A stretch of 64,000 nucleotides of DNA from Aquipseudomonas ullengensis (GTDB lineage: Bacteria > Pseudomonadota > Gammaproteobacteria > Pseudomonadales > Pseudomonadaceae), in the NCBI RefSeq assembly GCF_014174475.1, contig NZ_JACJUD010000005.1, positions 186,001 to 250,000 of the forward strand, read 5' to 3'. Below are positions 27,335-36,715 of the stretch, piece after piece (position 1 is the stretch's first letter; each line of letters starts with the position of its first letter). The notes under the pieces are model-generated. The model saw only the letters and a program-made list of their open reading frames with translations, did not search any database and was not told the DNA's origin. A program made the position numbers and the translations under genes.

Positions 27335-28162
27335 ATGAGCAACCGCCAAGCCGAAATCGCCGCCGCCCTCGATGTGGTGCCGCCCTTTGTCGACGAGGCC
27401 GCGCTGGTCGCGCAGATCGACAAGCGCAAGGCCTTCATCAAGCGCTGCCTGCGCGATTCCGGCCTGAAAGTGCTGGTACTGGGCATCAGCGGCGGGGTCG
27501 ATTCGCTGACCGCCGGGCGCCTGGCACAACTCTCGGTGGAAGAGCTGCGCAGCGAAACCGGGGACGACGCTTACCGCTTCATCGCCGTACGCCTGCCCTA
27601 CAACACCCAGCACGACGAGCACGACGCCCAGGCGTCGCTGCAGTTCATCCGCGCCGACGAGGACGACACGGTGAATATCGCCGGCAGCGTGCTCGGCCTC
27701 GGCGAGCAGGTCGCCCACCTGCAGAAACTCAGCGATGCCCGCCGCGACTTCGTCACCGGCAACATCAAGGCGCGCATCCGCATGGTCGCCCAGTTCGCCA
27801 TCGCCAACACCAACAACGGCCTGGTGATCGGCACCGACCACGCGGCCGAAGCGGTGATGGGCTTCTTCACCAAGTTCGGCGACGGTGCCTGCGACCTGGC
27901 GCCGCTGTCCGGCCTGGTCAAAGGCCAGGTACGGGCCATCGCCAAGCACCTCGGCGCCCCGGATAACCTGGTGTTCAAGGTGCCGACCGCCGATCTCGAA
28001 GAACTGCGCCCGGGCAAGCCCGACGAAGACGCCCACGGCGTGACCTACGCCGAGATCGACGCCTTCCTGCACGGCCAGCCGGTACGCGACGAGGCTTACG
28101 CCATCATCGTGCGCACCTACGACAACACACGCCACAAGCGCGAGTTGCCGCTGGTTCCTTGA
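27335..28162 (+). CDS. nadE: ammonia-dependent NAD+ synthetase
   Basis: The 275-residue enzyme amidates nicotinic acid adenine dinucleotide to NAD+, using ATP and ammonia. It shows the PP-loop [46 protein letters not shown] and the C-terminal LPLVP end. It lacks the N-terminal nitrilase domain, so it belongs to the short NH3-dependent type, and the length is normal. GAGG precedes the ATG. The gene is convergent with a small proline-rich ORF only 3 bp away. Confidence 0.97.
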   Translation: MSNRQAEIAAALDVVPPFVDEAALVAQIDKRKAFIKRCLRDSGLKVLVLGISGGVDSLTAGRLAQLSVEELRSETGDDAYRFIAVRLPYNTQHDEHDAQASLQFIRADEDDTVNIAGSVLGLGEQVAHLQKLSDARRDFVTGNIKARIRMVAQFAIANTNNGLVIGTDHAAEAVMGFFTKFGDGACDLAPLSGLVKGQVRAIAKHLGAPDNLVFKVPTADLEELRPGKPDEDAHGVTYAEIDAFLHGQPVRDEAYAIIVRTYDNTRHKRELPLVP

Positions 28163-28165
28163 GGA

Positions 28166-28345
28166 TCAAGCCACCGGCACAGGCGGCGGCTGATCGGGCA
28201 CGGTCGGTACGCCCGGCTCCTCCGGTGTATCGGGGTCGGGCTGGCCAGGAATACCGCCGTTCAGCCAGAATCCCAGCACCTCACCTGTAACGGACATGGC
28301 TGGCTGCCGACTCACGGGACTGGCAGCCTGAAAGAGAGTGAACAT
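28166..28345 (-). CDS. small proline-rich protein, unrecognised
   Basis: A 59-codon frame on the minus strand has the near-ideal ribosome-binding site GGAGG eight bases before ATG at 28345. The product starts MFTLFQAASPVSRQPAM and has a short hydrophobic middle (GEVLGFWLNGG). It ends in a proline-rich tail (IPGQPDPDTPEEPGVPTVP and onward) in which about one third of residues are Pro. I recognise no family. It is convergent with nadE, ending 3 bp from its stop codon. The good start region argues that it is translated. Confidence 0.6.
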   Translation of the reverse strand: MFTLFQAASPVSRQPAMSVTGEVLGFWLNGGIPGQPDPDTPEEPGVPTVPDQPPPVPVA

Positions 28346-28463
28346 GATGCTTACCTCCGAAACACAAGGGGTCTGAAGGTAGAGTTTGGTTCGCTATAAC
28401 AATTCCGTTCAATTGCACGACTATGCTCTAGCCTCAGCCCCACCCACTTGCCAAGGAACGCTA

Positions 28464-29555
28464 ATGACATCGGACAAGCTGTTTAACCGCAACCTGCTGG
28501 ACACCCTGATTCGTGCGGGTCTGATTGCCGCCCTGGTGGTGGCCTGCTACGAAATCTTCCGCCCCTTTCTCAGCCTGCTGGTCTGGGCACTGATCCTCGG
28601 CGTTACCCTCTACCCGCTGCATGGCATGCTCAAGCGCCGTATCGGCGGCGGCGAAGGCCGTGCCGCGACGCTGCTGGTGCTGATCGCCATCGCCATCCTG
28701 CTGGTGCCCGCTTACCTGCTCGGCGCCTCGCTGACCGAGTCCGTGCAGAGCGCCATCGCCGTCGTCAAGGAAGGCAACCTGCACCTGCCGGCGCCACCCG
28801 ACGCCGTGGCCCAGTGGCCACTGATCGGCAAGCCCCTGCATGCCTTCTGGTCTCAAGCGGCCGCTGACATCAGCAGCGTGCTGCAGCAGGTCGTGCCCTA
28901 CGCCAAAGACACCGCACTGGGGCTGCTGGGCAAGCTGGCCGGGGCCGGTATCGGCCTGCTGGCATTCATCGGCTCTCTGATCATCGCCGGGATCATCATG
29001 GCCTACGGTCAGACTGGCCACCGCAGCGCCAAACGCATCTCTGCGCGCATCGTCGAGCCGAGCCGCAGCGACATGCTGGTTGACCTGTGCACCTCCACCA
29101 TCCGTGCCGTAGCCCAGGGCGTGATCGGCATCGCCTTCATCCAGATGGTATTGATCGGCGCCGGCTTCATCGTCAAGGGCGTACCGGGCGCCGGCCTGTT
29201 GGCACTGGGCGTCCTGATCATCGGCATCATGCAGCTGCCGGCGATGCTGATCATCCTGCCCGTAATCGGCTATGTGTTCTTTGCCGAAGGGGCCACCCTT
29301 GGCACCATCGCCTTCGCCATCTACGTCATCATCGCCGGCCTTGCCGACAACGTACTCAAGCCCCTGCTGCTCGGGCGGGGGGTGGATGTGCCGATGCCGG
29401 TGGTGCTGATTGGCGCCCTCGGCGGCATGGTCAGCGGCGGCATCATCGGCCTGTTCATCGGCCCGGTCCTGCTGGCCGTGGGCTACAAGCTGTTCTGGCA
29501 ATGGGTCGACACACCGCTGCCAACCGCCGCGGCCGGGCCGCAGGATGCCGAATAA
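28464..29555 (+). CDS. AI-2E family (PerM/YdiK-type) membrane permease
   Basis: The 363-residue protein has about eight hydrophobic segments and the usual AI-2E-family layout. Two helices at the start (AGLIAALVVACYEIFRPFLSLLVWALILGVTLYP) are followed by a soluble loop (SVQSAIAVVKEGNLHLP). A C-terminal block holds GVLIIGIMQLPAMLIILPVIGYVFF and VDVPMPVVLIGALGGM. Family members are linked to export of autoinducer-2 or to ion antiport, so the substrate cannot be named. AAGGAA precedes ATG at 28464. Its stop overlaps the start of the outer-membrane factor gene by 11 bp, making it the first gene of a five-gene operon. Confidence 0.88.
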   Translation: MTSDKLFNRNLLDTLIRAGLIAALVVACYEIFRPFLSLLVWALILGVTLYPLHGMLKRRIGGGEGRAATLLVLIAIAILLVPAYLLGASLTESVQSAIAVVKEGNLHLPAPPDAVAQWPLIGKPLHAFWSQAAADISSVLQQVVPYAKDTALGLLGKLAGAGIGLLAFIGSLIIAGIIMAYGQTGHRSAKRISARIVEPSRSDMLVDLCTSTIRAVAQGVIGIAFIQMVLIGAGFIVKGVPGAGLLALGVLIIGIMQLPAMLIILPVIGYVFFAEGATLGTIAFAIYVIIAGLADNVLKPLLLGRGVDVPMPVVLIGALGGMVSGGIIGLFIGPVLLAVGYKLFWQWVDTPLPTAAAGPQDAE

Positions 29556-31065
29556 GCGCCAGCGCCCCTGGGCTCTCTTGGTCGCAGCCACCCTCGGTGG
29601 CTGCGTACAGCTGGGCCCGGATTTCCAGTCACCGCGCCAGGGCTGGATCGATCACTGGGACAGCGACGCCCTGGCTGCGGCTAGCACCCAGCAGCCCCAG
29701 CCGGACCAGCGCCAGTGGTGGGCGCAGTTCGACGACCATCTGCTCGATCGCCTGATCGGCGCAGCCGATGTAAACAACCCCAACCTGCGGATCGCCGCCC
29801 TGCGCATCCTCGAGGCCCGCGCCCAGCTCGGCATCGCCCGCAGCGGGCGCTACCCGCAGGTGCAGCAGGCCAGCACCGACGCGCTCTACCTCGATCGCAG
29901 CCAGTACGACGGCAGCCCCGCGCTGGACAGCAGCGCCTGGCAGTATGGCGCCGGCTTCGATATCGGCTGGGAGCTGGACTTCTGGGGCCGCTATAGCCGC
30001 GCCATCGAGTCGGCCGACGCCAGCTATTTCGCCGCCCAGGCCAACTACGAGGATGCCCTGGTGCTGCTGCGCGCCCAGGTGGCGCAAACCTATTTCGCCC
30101 TGCGTACCGCCGAGGCGCGCCTGGCCATCGCCCGCGACAACGCCACGCTGCAAAAGCGCAGCCTGGATATCACCGAGCGCCTGTTCAACAGCGGCAACAG
30201 CGACGAACTCGACCTGCAGCAGGCCAAGACCCAATACCTGGGAACCCTGAGCAGCATTCCCGAGCTGGAAACCCAGGTCGCCCAGACCCGCAATGCCCTG
30301 GCGGTACTGATCGGCGAGCCACCGGGCAGCCTGCCCGAGCTGAACGCAGAAACCGCCCTGGTGCCGCTGGTCCAGCAGGCCCTGCTCGACGACGTACCGG
30401 CCAACCTGCTGCTGCGCCGCCCGGATGTGCGCGCCGCCGAGCTGCAAGTGGCCGCCCAGTCCGCACTGATCGGCATCGCCGAGACCGACCTCTACCCCTC
30501 GATCAGCCTGCTCGGCACCATCGGCTGGTCGGCCAGTAGCCTCAACGGCAGCCCGCAGACCGTCAGCCTCGGCGCCGGCCCCAGCCTGACCTGGAACCTG
30601 TTCGACCACGGCCGCCTGCGCAACAACGTGCGCGTGCAGGACGCCCGCCTGCAACAGCTGATCGAGGCCTACCGTGATCGTGTACGCCAGGCTGCCCGCG
30701 AGGCCGATGACGCCGCCACCGGCCTGACCAAGGCCCTGGAGCGCGAACGCATCCTGCGCGAGGCCTCGTTCTCGGCCAAGCGCTCGCTGACCCTGGCCAG
30801 CGCCCAGTACCGCGAAGGTTATTCCGACTTCCAGCGCGTACTGGACGCCCAGCGCGCCCTGTTCGCCCAACAGGACGGCTACCTGCTGGCACGCAGCGCC
30901 GCACTGAGCAACCTGATCGACCTCTACCGCGCCCTTGGCGGCGGCTGGTACAGCAGCCAGCCGCTGCTTGACCCGACCACCCGCGAACAGATGCGCCAAC
31001 GCACCGACTGGGGCGATCTGCTCGACGAGCCGCCCGCCCCGCCAGCCCAGGCAGAAGCGCCATGA
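29545..31065 (+). CDS. NodT-family outer-membrane efflux lipoprotein
   Basis: The 506-residue TolC-like protein is lipidated (LLVAATLGGC, lipobox LGGC). It has the two internally repeated halves of outer-membrane efflux factors, with the landmarks IGWELDFWGRYSRAIESADASYFAAQ, DVPANLLLRRPDVRAAE and SLTWNLFDHGRLRNNVRVQDARL. It forms the outer-membrane channel of a tripartite exporter with the HlyD-type and DUF2955 proteins encoded next. ATG at 29545 lies inside the end of the AI-2E gene, and its own stop overlaps the adaptor gene by 4 bp. Confidence 0.95.
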   Translation: MPNKRQRPWALLVAATLGGCVQLGPDFQSPRQGWIDHWDSDALAAASTQQPQPDQRQWWAQFDDHLLDRLIGAADVNNPNLRIAALRILEARAQLGIARSGRYPQVQQASTDALYLDRSQYDGSPALDSSAWQYGAGFDIGWELDFWGRYSRAIESADASYFAAQANYEDALVLLRAQVAQTYFALRTAEARLAIARDNATLQKRSLDITERLFNSGNSDELDLQQAKTQYLGTLSSIPELETQVAQTRNALAVLIGEPPGSLPELNAETALVPLVQQALLDDVPANLLLRRPDVRAAELQVAAQSALIGIAETDLYPSISLLGTIGWSASSLNGSPQTVSLGAGPSLTWNLFDHGRLRNNVRVQDARLQQLIEAYRDRVRQAAREADDAATGLTKALERERILREASFSAKRSLTLASAQYREGYSDFQRVLDAQRALFAQQDGYLLARSAALSNLIDLYRALGGGWYSSQPLLDPTTREQMRQRTDWGDLLDEPPAPPAQAEAP

Positions 31066-32171
31066 CCGACAAAGCCAAGCCCCCCGCCCCTGCCAAGAGC
31101 CAGGACCCCAGCCGCCGTGGCGTGCAGATCACCCTGGTGGTGATCGTCCTGACCCTGGCCTGGTACCTGCTGGCCGACCGCTTCACCCCCTACACCCAAC
31201 AGGCGCGGGTGCAGGCCTACGTGGTGGCGGTGGCGCCGGAGGTGAGCGGCCGCGTAAGCCGGGTGCTGGTCGGCAACAACCAGATGGTCAAGGCCGGCGA
31301 TGTGCTGTTCGAGATCAACCCAGAGCCCTACGAAATCGCCGTGGCTAAGGCCCGCGCCGAGCTGCAGAACATGCGCGGCCAGGTCGGCGCCAGCAGCGCC
31401 GGCATTGACTCGGCACTCGCCTCACTGCGCGCCGCCGAGGCTGGCGAACTCAAGTCGCGCCAGGATCGCGACCGCCTCGAACGCCTGTACCGCGAGGACT
31501 CCGGAACCATTTCCCTGCGCCGCCTGGAAATATCCCGTTCCAACCTGCAGCAGGCCAGCAGCCAGGTGGCCGCCGCCCAGGCCGAAGTGCAGCGGGCCCG
31601 CGAAACCGAAGGCGGCAGCGGCGAGGACAACGCCCGCCTGCGCAGTGCCACCGCCGCGCTGGAACAGGCCGAGCTGGACCTGAAAAAAACCCGGGTGCAT
31701 GCCGCCTCCACCGGGCTGATCACCGACCTGCGCAGCGAAGTCGGCCAGTTCGCCGCCGCAGGCAGCCCGCAGATGACCCTGATAGCCCTCAATGACCTGT
31801 GGATCAGCGCCGAGATGAGCGAGAACAACCTCGGCCACCTGCAACCCGGCACGCCGGTGGCCATCGTCCTCGACGCCCGCCCCGGGCAGGTCTATCACGG
31901 GCGCATCCGCAGCATCGGCTACGGCATCAGCGTCGGCCAGGCGGCACCTCCCGGCAGTCTGCCCACCGTGGAGAACAACCGCGACTGGCTGCGCGCGGCG
32001 CAACGCTTCCCGGTGATCGTCGAGTTCGAGGCCGGCGAACTGGGCGACTACCGCGGCTTGCGCGTCGGCGGCCAGGCCGAAGTGATGGCCTTCCCCAGCG
32101 CAGGCAATCCGCTGAACCTGCTCGGTCGCGCCTTTCTACGCGTGATGAGCTGGCTGTCGTTCGCCTACTGA
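31062..32171 (+). CDS. HlyD/EmrA-type periplasmic adaptor protein
   Basis: The 369-residue membrane fusion protein has one N-terminal helix (about 22-42). Two half-lipoyl motifs follow (VAVAPEVSGRVSRVLVGNNQMVKAGDVLFEINPEPYE and the matching VHAASTGLITDLRSEVGQF). Between them is an alpha-hairpin coiled coil (about 95-200). It bridges the inner-membrane permease and the NodT-type channel. It overlaps its upstream neighbour by 4 bp and the DUF2955 gene by 1 bp. This adaptor-plus-DUF2955 arrangement resembles AaeA/AaeB-type aromatic acid efflux. Confidence 0.94.
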   Translation: MTDKAKPPAPAKSQDPSRRGVQITLVVIVLTLAWYLLADRFTPYTQQARVQAYVVAVAPEVSGRVSRVLVGNNQMVKAGDVLFEINPEPYEIAVAKARAELQNMRGQVGASSAGIDSALASLRAAEAGELKSRQDRDRLERLYREDSGTISLRRLEISRSNLQQASSQVAAAQAEVQRARETEGGSGEDNARLRSATAALEQAELDLKKTRVHAASTGLITDLRSEVGQFAAAGSPQMTLIALNDLWISAEMSENNLGHLQPGTPVAIVLDARPGQVYHGRIRSIGYGISVGQAAPPGSLPTVENNRDWLRAAQRFPVIVEFEAGELGDYRGLRVGGQAEVMAFPSAGNPLNLLGRAFLRVMSWLSFAY

Positions 32172-33208
32172 TGGACACCTCGGCCGCCGATCCACGCCCC
32201 CGCCGCGCCCTGCGCCTGGCCTGCGGCGTGGCCTGTGGCAACGCGCTGGGCTTCGGCCTGGGCCTGCCGCTGCCCTTCCTCACGCCCATGCTGGTACTGG
32301 TGCTGCTGGTGTCGAGCAACCAGCCGTTGAGCGCCAAGGCCGGCCTGAGCCTGACCCTGGTGGTCACCCTGACCTGCGGCAGCGGCCTGCTGCTGAGCCC
32401 CCTGCTGCGCCACTCGCCGGTCAGCGGCGTGCTGCTGGTGGCGCTGGGCCTGTTCCTGATCTTTCGCTTCAGCCTGCGCGGCGGCAACGGCCTGCTCGCG
32501 ACGTTGCAGATCGTCGGCCTGACTCTGATCACTGCCGCCGGCACGGCCTCCCTGGCGCTGGGCCAGACGGTGGTCGAGGCGCTGGTCAAGGCGGTGCTGC
32601 TGACCACCCTGTGCGTGGCCTTCAGCCATTTGCTGTTCCCCGAACCCGCGAACCTGCCACCAGCGGCCAAACCCGCTGCCATGGCTAACCAGCGCTCCAA
32701 CTGGATCGCCCTGCGCGCCATGCTGGTGGTGATGCCGGCCTGGCTGCTGGCCCTGATCGACCCGGCCAGCTACATGCCGCTGGTGATGAAGTCGGTCAAC
32801 CTCGGCCAGCAGGTGTGCAGCACCAATGCCCGTGACGCCGCCCGCGAACTGCTCGGCTCGACCCTGCTCGGCGGCGCATTGGCGATTATTTTCTGGACGC
32901 TGCTGAGCATCCTGCCGCACCTGTGGCTGTTCTTCCTGCTGATGCTGCTGTTCATCCTGCTCATCGCCCGCCGCCTGTACCGGCTGAGCAGCACGCGCTT
33001 CGGCGCCAGCTTCTGGCTCAACAGCGCCACGACCCTGATCATCCTGCTCGGCCAGTCGGTACAGGACAGTGCGGCCGGCAAGGACGTCTACACGGCCTTC
33101 GCCATCCGCATGGGCCTGTTCGTCCTGGTTACCCTGTACGCCTGCGCGGCGGTCTACCTGATCGACCAGCGCGGCAAGCGCCCCTTAGAGGAAGCCCCAT
33201 GCTCCTGA
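32171..33208 (+). CDS. DUF2955 membrane protein (FUSC/AaeB-like permease)
   Basis: The 345-residue protein has about ten hydrophobic segments in two blocks (about 15-155 and 185-335) joined by a Pro/Ala-rich loop. The order resembles one half of the fusaric-acid-resistance/AaeB permeases, and this family is listed as DUF2955. With the adjacent HlyD adaptor and NodT channel it should form a proton-driven exporter, probably of small aromatic acids. The start is set by the TGATG junction with the adaptor gene. The stop overlaps the ion-channel-like gene by 10 bp. Confidence 0.85.
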   Translation: MDTSAADPRPRRALRLACGVACGNALGFGLGLPLPFLTPMLVLVLLVSSNQPLSAKAGLSLTLVVTLTCGSGLLLSPLLRHSPVSGVLLVALGLFLIFRFSLRGGNGLLATLQIVGLTLITAAGTASLALGQTVVEALVKAVLLTTLCVAFSHLLFPEPANLPPAAKPAAMANQRSNWIALRAMLVVMPAWLLALIDPASYMPLVMKSVNLGQQVCSTNARDAARELLGSTLLGGALAIIFWTLLSILPHLWLFFLLMLLFILLIARRLYRLSSTRFGASFWLNSATTLIILLGQSVQDSAAGKDVYTAFAIRMGLFVLVTLYACAAVYLIDQRGKRPLEEAPCS

Positions 33209-33645
33209 ACCTGTTGATCGGCCTGCCCATGACCGTACTGTGCCTGCTGCTGCAGGCCGTGATGGTCGCCCTCAGCCTGCGCCGCTATGTCGAGTACCGG
33301 CATGGCCTGAGTCAGCCGTCTCCCGGTAGCACCACCCTGATCCTGGCCCTGGTGATGCTGTTCTTGTTGTTCGGCAACTTCCTGCAGATGGCCTTGTGGG
33401 CCGGCCTGTTCGTCGCGCTCGACGAATTCCAGAGTTTCTCCCAGGCCCTGTACTTCTCTGGCGTGACCTTCGCCACCCTGGGTTACGGCGACCTGGTGCT
33501 CTCGCCGCCGCGGCAACTGCTGAGCGCACTGGAGGCGGCCAATGGCATTCTCATGTTCGGCGTGTCCACTGCCGTGATGACCGCCGCGCTGAGCGACGTG
33601 CTCAAGCACTACGTCCGCGATCATTTTCACGCGAAAGCGGACTGA
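33199..33645 (+). CDS. two-helix potassium channel-like protein
   Basis: The 148-residue protein has three hydrophobic segments (about 2-25, 45-72, 112-132). Before the last lies the potassium selectivity-filter signature TLGYGD in FSGVTFATLGYGDLVLSPP (codons 33475-33492). The layout is pore helix, filter, then inner helix, as in the minimal ion channel 2 family. There is no cytoplasmic regulatory domain. It is the last gene of the efflux operon, overlapping its neighbour by 10 bp. This suggests that ion flux compensates the charge moved by the exporter, or simply shared stress induction. Confidence 0.88.
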   Translation: MLLNLLIGLPMTVLCLLLQAVMVALSLRRYVEYRHGLSQPSPGSTTLILALVMLFLLFGNFLQMALWAGLFVALDEFQSFSQALYFSGVTFATLGYGDLVLSPPRQLLSALEAANGILMFGVSTAVMTAALSDVLKHYVRDHFHAKAD

Positions 33646-33687
33646 GCACGCGTAATAACGTAAATCCCTTATGACGGGGCCGGAAAC

Positions 33688-33716
33688 GAAAAAGCCGAGC
33701 AAGTGCTCGGCTTTTT
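33688..33716. terminator. bidirectional terminator between the efflux operon and dcd
   Basis: The hairpin GCCGAGCA-AG-TGCTCGGC (33694-33711) is flanked by A- and T-runs and serves the convergent efflux operon and dcd gene. Confidence 0.92.
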
Positions 33717-33732
33717 CGGGGTACGACGGGAA

Positions 33733-34299
33733 TCAGGTGCGCGGCAGGGTTACACCGGTCTGGCCCTGATACTTGCCGCCACGGTCGGCGTAGGACACTT
33801 CGCAAGGCTCGTCGGACTGCAGGAACAGCATCTGCGCCACGCCCTCGTTGGCGTAGATCTTCGCCGGCAGGGTGGTGGTGTTGGAGAACTCCAGGGTCAC
33901 GTGGCCTTCCCACTCGGGTTCCAGCGGGGTGACGTTGACGATGATGCCGCAGCGCGCGTAGGTGCTCTTGCCCAGGCAGATGGTCAGCACGTCACGCGGG
34001 ATGCGGAAGTACTCGACGGTGCGGGCCAGGGCGAAGGAGTTCGGCGGAATGATGCACACCGGGCCTTTGACGTCGACAAAGCTCTTCTCATCGAAGTTCT
34101 TCGGATCAACGGTGGCCGAGTGGATGTTGGTGAACACCTTGAACTCGTCGGCGCAGCGTACGTCGTAGCCGTAGCTGGAAACCCCGTAGGAAATCAGGCG
34201 TTCGGCGCCTTCGGTGCGCACCTGGCGCTCGACGAAGGGCTCGATCATCCCGTGTTCCTGGGCCATGCGGCGAATCCACTTGTCCGATTTGATGCTCAT
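33733..34299 (-). CDS. dcd: dCTP deaminase
   Basis: The 188-residue enzyme deaminates dCTP to dUTP, which feeds dTMP synthesis. It shows the trimeric dUTPase-like fold motifs [64 protein letters not shown] and the catalytic stretch [19 protein letters not shown]. Length matches the Pseudomonas and E. coli enzymes. It stands alone between two terminator-bounded regions; its upstream neighbour on the same strand lies beyond a gap and points elsewhere in function. Confidence 0.97.
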   Translation of the reverse strand: MSIKSDKWIRRMAQEHGMIEPFVERQVRTEGAERLISYGVSSYGYDVRCADEFKVFTNIHSATVDPKNFDEKSFVDVKGPVCIIPPNSFALARTVEYFRIPRDVLTICLGKSTYARCGIIVNVTPLEPEWEGHVTLEFSNTTTLPAKIYANEGVAQMLFLQSDEPCEVSYADRGGKYQGQTGVTLPRT

Positions 34300-34413
34300 G
34301 GCGGGCGTCCTGACTCAAGGTGTGGTGAAAAACTGAGCGCGCATCTTACCGGGAGGCAGGGCCGTGTTCAAAGGCCACATCCGTCGGGCGGGCGCACCGT
34401 GACCGGCGGCACG

Positions 34414-35727
34414 TCAGGGCAGACCAGCCAGCACCTGCTCCAGGGCATCGAGGAAAAGCTGCGCCTGCGCCTGCCCCAGACACAGCGGCGGGCGAATCTT
34501 CAACACGTTGGAGTACAGGCCCGAGGCGCCGATCAGCACGCCACGCTGGCGCAGCGCGTTGACCAACTGCCGCGCCCCTCCCCCATCCGGCTCGCCCTGC
34601 TGATCGACGATATCCACGCCGATGAACAGGCCCACACCACGCACCTCGCCGAGCATGGCAAAGCGCTGTGCCAGCGCCTCCAACCCCTGTTTCAGCACAC
34701 CTCCGACCTGCGCGGCGTTGGCCTGCAGCCCTTCTGACTCGATCACCTCCAGCACCGCCAGGCCCACTGCGGCGGATACCGGGTTGCCGGCAAAGGTATT
34801 GAAGTAGCAGGCGTTGCGCCCGAAACGCTCGAGAATGTGCGGCTGCGCCACCAGCCCCGCCAGCGGATGACCATTGCCCATTGGTTTACCCAGGGTTACC
34901 AGGTCCGGCACCAGGCCGTGGCGCTGAAAGCCCCACATGTGGCTGCCAGTGCGGCCGAAACCGGGCTGCACCTCGTCGGCGATAAACAGGCCGCCCGCCT
35001 CGCGCACCGCCGACACCGCTTCGGCGAGAAAGCCCGGCGGGTCGGCGAACACGCCGTCGCTGGTGAACAGCGTATCGACCAGCAACGCCGCCGGTCGGAT
35101 GCCGCAGCGCTGCATGTCCGCCAGGGCCGCGCGCACCTCGGCGGCAAACTCGCGGCCAACCCGCTCCGGGTCGGCCGGATCGTGCAACGGCGGCGAAATC
35201 ACGCGCACGTCGCGGCCCAGCGGCACGTACTCGCCCATCGAAGGCGACAGCTCGGCAATCGACGCCGTGATGCCGTGGTAGGCATAACGGGTGACGATCA
35301 CCCCGCTGCCACCGGTGAAGTCACGGGCGATGCGCAACGCCAGGTCGTTGGCCTCGCTGCCGGTGCAGGTGAACATCACCTGGCCCAGTGCGGCGGGCAT
35401 GGTCGAGAGCAACTTCTCCGCATAATCCAGCACGGTTTCGTGCAGGTAGCGGGTGTGGATGTTGAGCTGCCCAGCCTGGCGGGTCAGCGCCGCCAGCACA
35501 TGGGGATGGCAATGACCAACCGACGGCACGTTGTTGTACAGGTCCAGATAGCGCTGGCCACTGCTGTCGAACAGCCACACGCCCTCCCCGCGCACCAAGT
35601 GCAGCGGCTGGTCGTAGAACAACTGGTAGGCCGGCCCCAGCAGGCGCTCGCGCCTTGCGATCAGCGCCTGCTCGGCAGCCGGCAGCGCGGCGGCCTGGGC
35701 CGCTTCGAACGCGTTGACCTTGAGCAT
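34414..35727 (-). CDS. class III PLP enzyme, phospho-lyase/aminotransferase type
   Basis: The 437-residue PLP enzyme has the class III aminotransferase fold, with the PLP lysine in TLGKPMGNGHP (K281) and the aspartate in FIADEVQPGFGRTGSHMWGF. The stretch YNNVPSVGHCHP, LNIHTRYLHETVLDYAEKLL and TGSEANDLALRIAR reads very much like the ethanolamine-phosphate and phosphohydroxylysine phospho-lyases (AGXT2L1/AGXT2L2). True transaminases match it less well; this comparison is from memory. The start overlaps the SDR stop by 1 bp. A small-molecule kinase gene is divergent from this pair, so phosphorylation of a hydroxylated amine followed by elimination is a coherent hypothesis. Confidence 0.85.
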   Translation of the reverse strand: MLKVNAFEAAQAAALPAAEQALIARRERLLGPAYQLFYDQPLHLVRGEGVWLFDSSGQRYLDLYNNVPSVGHCHPHVLAALTRQAGQLNIHTRYLHETVLDYAEKLLSTMPAALGQVMFTCTGSEANDLALRIARDFTGGSGVIVTRYAYHGITASIAELSPSMGEYVPLGRDVRVISPPLHDPADPERVGREFAAEVRAALADMQRCGIRPAALLVDTLFTSDGVFADPPGFLAEAVSAVREAGGLFIADEVQPGFGRTGSHMWGFQRHGLVPDLVTLGKPMGNGHPLAGLVAQPHILERFGRNACYFNTFAGNPVSAAVGLAVLEVIESEGLQANAAQVGGVLKQGLEALAQRFAMLGEVRGVGLFIGVDIVDQQGEPDGGGARQLVNALRQRGVLIGASGLYSNVLKIRPPLCLGQAQAQLFLDALEQVLAGLP

Positions 35728-36500
35728 CAGCCCAGCGCCGCCAGGGACTCCGGCAACACCTGGCCGCCATCGATGGACAGCGCCTGGCCGGTGACGTAGC
35801 CGGCCTCGCGGGAAGCGAAGAACAGCGCGGCGTAGGCAATGTCCTCCACTGTGCCCAGGCATTTCAGTGGCACCGAGGCGGCCATGCTGTCGCAGTAGGC
35901 CTGGCCCATGCCGATCAGCCCTTCGGTGAGCACGTTGCCCGGCAGCACGGCGTTGATGGTGATGTTGTCGCGCGCCAGCTCGATGGCCGCAGTGCGCATA
36001 AAGCCCAGTTGCGCCGCCTTGCTCGCGCCGTAGTGCGACCAGCCAGGGAAGCCGGTGATCGGCCCGGTGATCGAAGACGTGAGGATGACCCGGCCGTACT
36101 CGGCCTTGCGCAAGTAAGGCAGGCACGCCTGCACGGCGAGGAAGCTGCCCTTGGCGTTGGTGTTAAGCACCAGGTCCCAGTCCTCGGGCGTCAGCTCGTC
36201 GATCGAACCGGAGGGGAATATCCCGGCATTGGCGCACAGCACGTCGATACCGCCCTGCGCCGCGGCCACCGCGTCGACCATGGAGCGCACCGCCGCCGCA
36301 TCGGCGACGTCGGCCACGTAGCCGTGCACGTCCAGGCCTTCGTTGCGCAATGCCGCCGCCACCGTCTCGACCCGGTCGGCGCTGCGGGCGCTGATCGCCA
36401 CCTTGGCGCCCTGCTGGGCGAAGACCCGGGCGATGCCCAGACCAATACCGCTGCTGCCACCGGTCACCAGAACGCTTTTGCCTGCGAGCGAAGTGAGCAT
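35727..36500 (-). CDS. short-chain dehydrogenase/reductase
   Basis: The 257-residue NAD(P)-dependent oxidoreductase has the cofactor motif TGGSSGIG (13-20), the NAG motif (CANAG), the catalytic Ser in ILTSSITG and the YxxxK pair in HYGASK (Y157, K161). The C-terminal GYVTGQALSIDGGQ is typical of FabG-like SDRs. ATG at 36500 has GGAGG upstream. It is the first gene of a two-gene unit with the PLP enzyme. The divergent kinase start is 215 bp away, so all three may share a control region. The substrate is unknown; an aldehyde or ketone from the elimination step is possible. Confidence 0.93.
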   Translation of the reverse strand: MLTSLAGKSVLVTGGSSGIGLGIARVFAQQGAKVAISARSADRVETVAAALRNEGLDVHGYVADVADAAAVRSMVDAVAAAQGGIDVLCANAGIFPSGSIDELTPEDWDLVLNTNAKGSFLAVQACLPYLRKAEYGRVILTSSITGPITGFPGWSHYGASKAAQLGFMRTAAIELARDNITINAVLPGNVLTEGLIGMGQAYCDSMAASVPLKCLGTVEDIAYAALFFASREAGYVTGQALSIDGGQVLPESLAALG

Positions 36501-36715
36501 GCCTGCCTCCATCAATGGTTGATGGCCTGATGATGCGGCTGCCCCACGTGCAGACAGTTGACCGCAGACCACAACTTGCACCGCCAGCGATCAAATTCCC
36601 GGCGGCCGGGGCGCCGCCTGTGCTCCACGGTCAAATCATCGCGGCCGCAGGTCAAGCCCGGCACCGCGCTGGCCGCGCATCATCGATGCATCGTTATCCG
36701 GCCCGGGAAACCCAC

